DNA of 64,000 bases. Origin: Leptasterias polaris (taxonomy: Eukaryota > Echinodermata > Asteroidea > Forcipulatida > Asteriidae). The stretch spans positions 558,001 through 622,000 of the forward strand of contig JAZGTN010000094.1 of assembly GCA_037783415.1 (NCBI GenBank). The letters run 5' to 3'. Positions 63,323 through 64,000 of this stretch are shown here, in pieces; within the stretch, counting starts at the first letter, position 1; the number at the start of each line of letters is the position of its first letter. Under the pieces are notes generated by a model, which was not told the origin of the DNA, did not search any database, and was given only the letters and a program-made list of their open reading frames with translations. The position numbers and the translations under genes are program-made.

Positions 63323-64000
63323 GTAGTCTAGATCTGGCTGTTTGTCAAGAACTTAAGAAGTGTGATTTGCTCCCTAACATAAAGATCAAGTTATAAAACG
63401 CAGAAATCTCTTGTGGATTGTATCTTCTTTGTAAAGAAGTGGTGAATTGCAAGTTACTCATCATATAATTTGAAAGGTAATTAAACAGAAACATTTTGTG
63501 CAACCATTGCAGGTAACCATTGTATTTATCTACAATTTTTTTCAAATTTACTAGGAAAACTTGCATCACTCCACTTCCCATTCCATATTGAGTGAATAGT
63601 TTGGTTGATGTGTGTGAATTATGATTCATTCACAAATGTGCCAACAGTTTCTACTAGAATTGTAGTGAGTACAGTCAAAATGGTGAAGTGTGAATGGCTC
63701 CTGTAACTTAGATTATTTTGTGACCTATAAACAAACACATTTTAGTTTGCATTGTAGAATCTTAACATAACTCATCTTAAATAGCCTGTTGAAATGATTT
63801 TAATTAGTGTTTGTTGTTAAAATGTTGTTATTTCTAAATGAAGCCCTATTACACGAAACCGGTTTTCCCAGAGGTTTTTATGATTTTGGAACAATATTTC
63901 CATAGTTCAGTCCAGCTTATTAGAAACAAACACTAATAAGGTTTAGTGTATTTGATGTCAAAGCAGTGGTTGTTTATAACAGTTTAGAGTGTAACTATAA
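63323..64000 (+). other. 3'UTR and downstream DNA
   Basis: No further gene seen. No AATAAA hexamer was noticed; a variant ATTAAA at 63480-63485, about 160 bases after the stop, could be the polyadenylation signal. The 3' boundary is not determined. Confidence 0.35.
63480..63485 (+). promoter_or_regulatory. Possible variant poly(A) signal ATTAAA
   Basis: Commonest variant of the poly(A) hexamer, positioned after the RTTN stop codon. A single 6-mer in AT-rich DNA is weak evidence. Confidence 0.2.

Overview
The window is eukaryotic nuclear DNA: AT-rich, with short GT-AG exons in long introns, microsatellites, minisatellites, SINEs, LINEs and DNA-transposon remnants. The repeat types (tRNA-headed SINEs, an L2-like LINE, a TTAA-flanked MITE) and the protein suggest a marine invertebrate, probably a deuterostome (echinoderm, hemichordate or cephalochordate). 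I cannot fix the species from sequence alone.

One host gene fills the window. I could chain 31 plus-strand exons from 156 to the stop codon at 63322. Every junction keeps reading frame, giving 1,486 codons plus stop. The protein is an all-helical armadillo/HEAT-like protein that I identify as rotatin (RTTN), the large centriole/basal-body protein needed for centriole elongation, ciliogenesis and left-right patterning. The strongest clues, by comparison with vertebrate rotatin from memory, are the C-terminal block ending AMWALLYGSQKAKAILK, the block LGWLTPLWSYRDPE, and the overall length. Vertebrate rotatin is about 2,200 residues, so roughly the first third lies upstream of the window.

Layout: 1-13071 holds exons 1-12 with introns containing a decayed RT fragment, a TTAA-flanked MITE, a second TIR element and an unusual GC-richer block. 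13072-20449 is one 7.4 kb intron: a roughly 43-bp minisatellite broken by a SINE and by a nested pair of minus-strand LINEs, one with a nearly intact 899-codon endonuclease/RT ORF. 20450-27404 holds exons 13-19, a 31-bp minisatellite split by a SINE, and an in-frame 66-bp duplication of an exon end plus its splice donor. 27405-38044 is a 10.6 kb intron that starts with about 42 copies of a 70-bp minisatellite seeded on the exon 19 donor; a cluster of diverged repeat modules with inverted repeats follows. 38045-53329 holds exons 20-29 with a Helitron-like element. 53330-62935 is a 9.6 kb intron with an array of about 17 tRNA A-box-like units. 62936-63322 holds the last two exons, followed by 3'UTR/downstream DNA.

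The most notable pattern is that two separate exon-end/5' splice-site junctions in the same gene have been tandemly duplicated: once (66 bp, in frame) after exon 15 and about 42 times (70 bp) after exon 19. Each copy keeps a plausible splice donor. No bacterial operons, CRISPR arrays, rRNA genes or confident functional tRNA genes are present.
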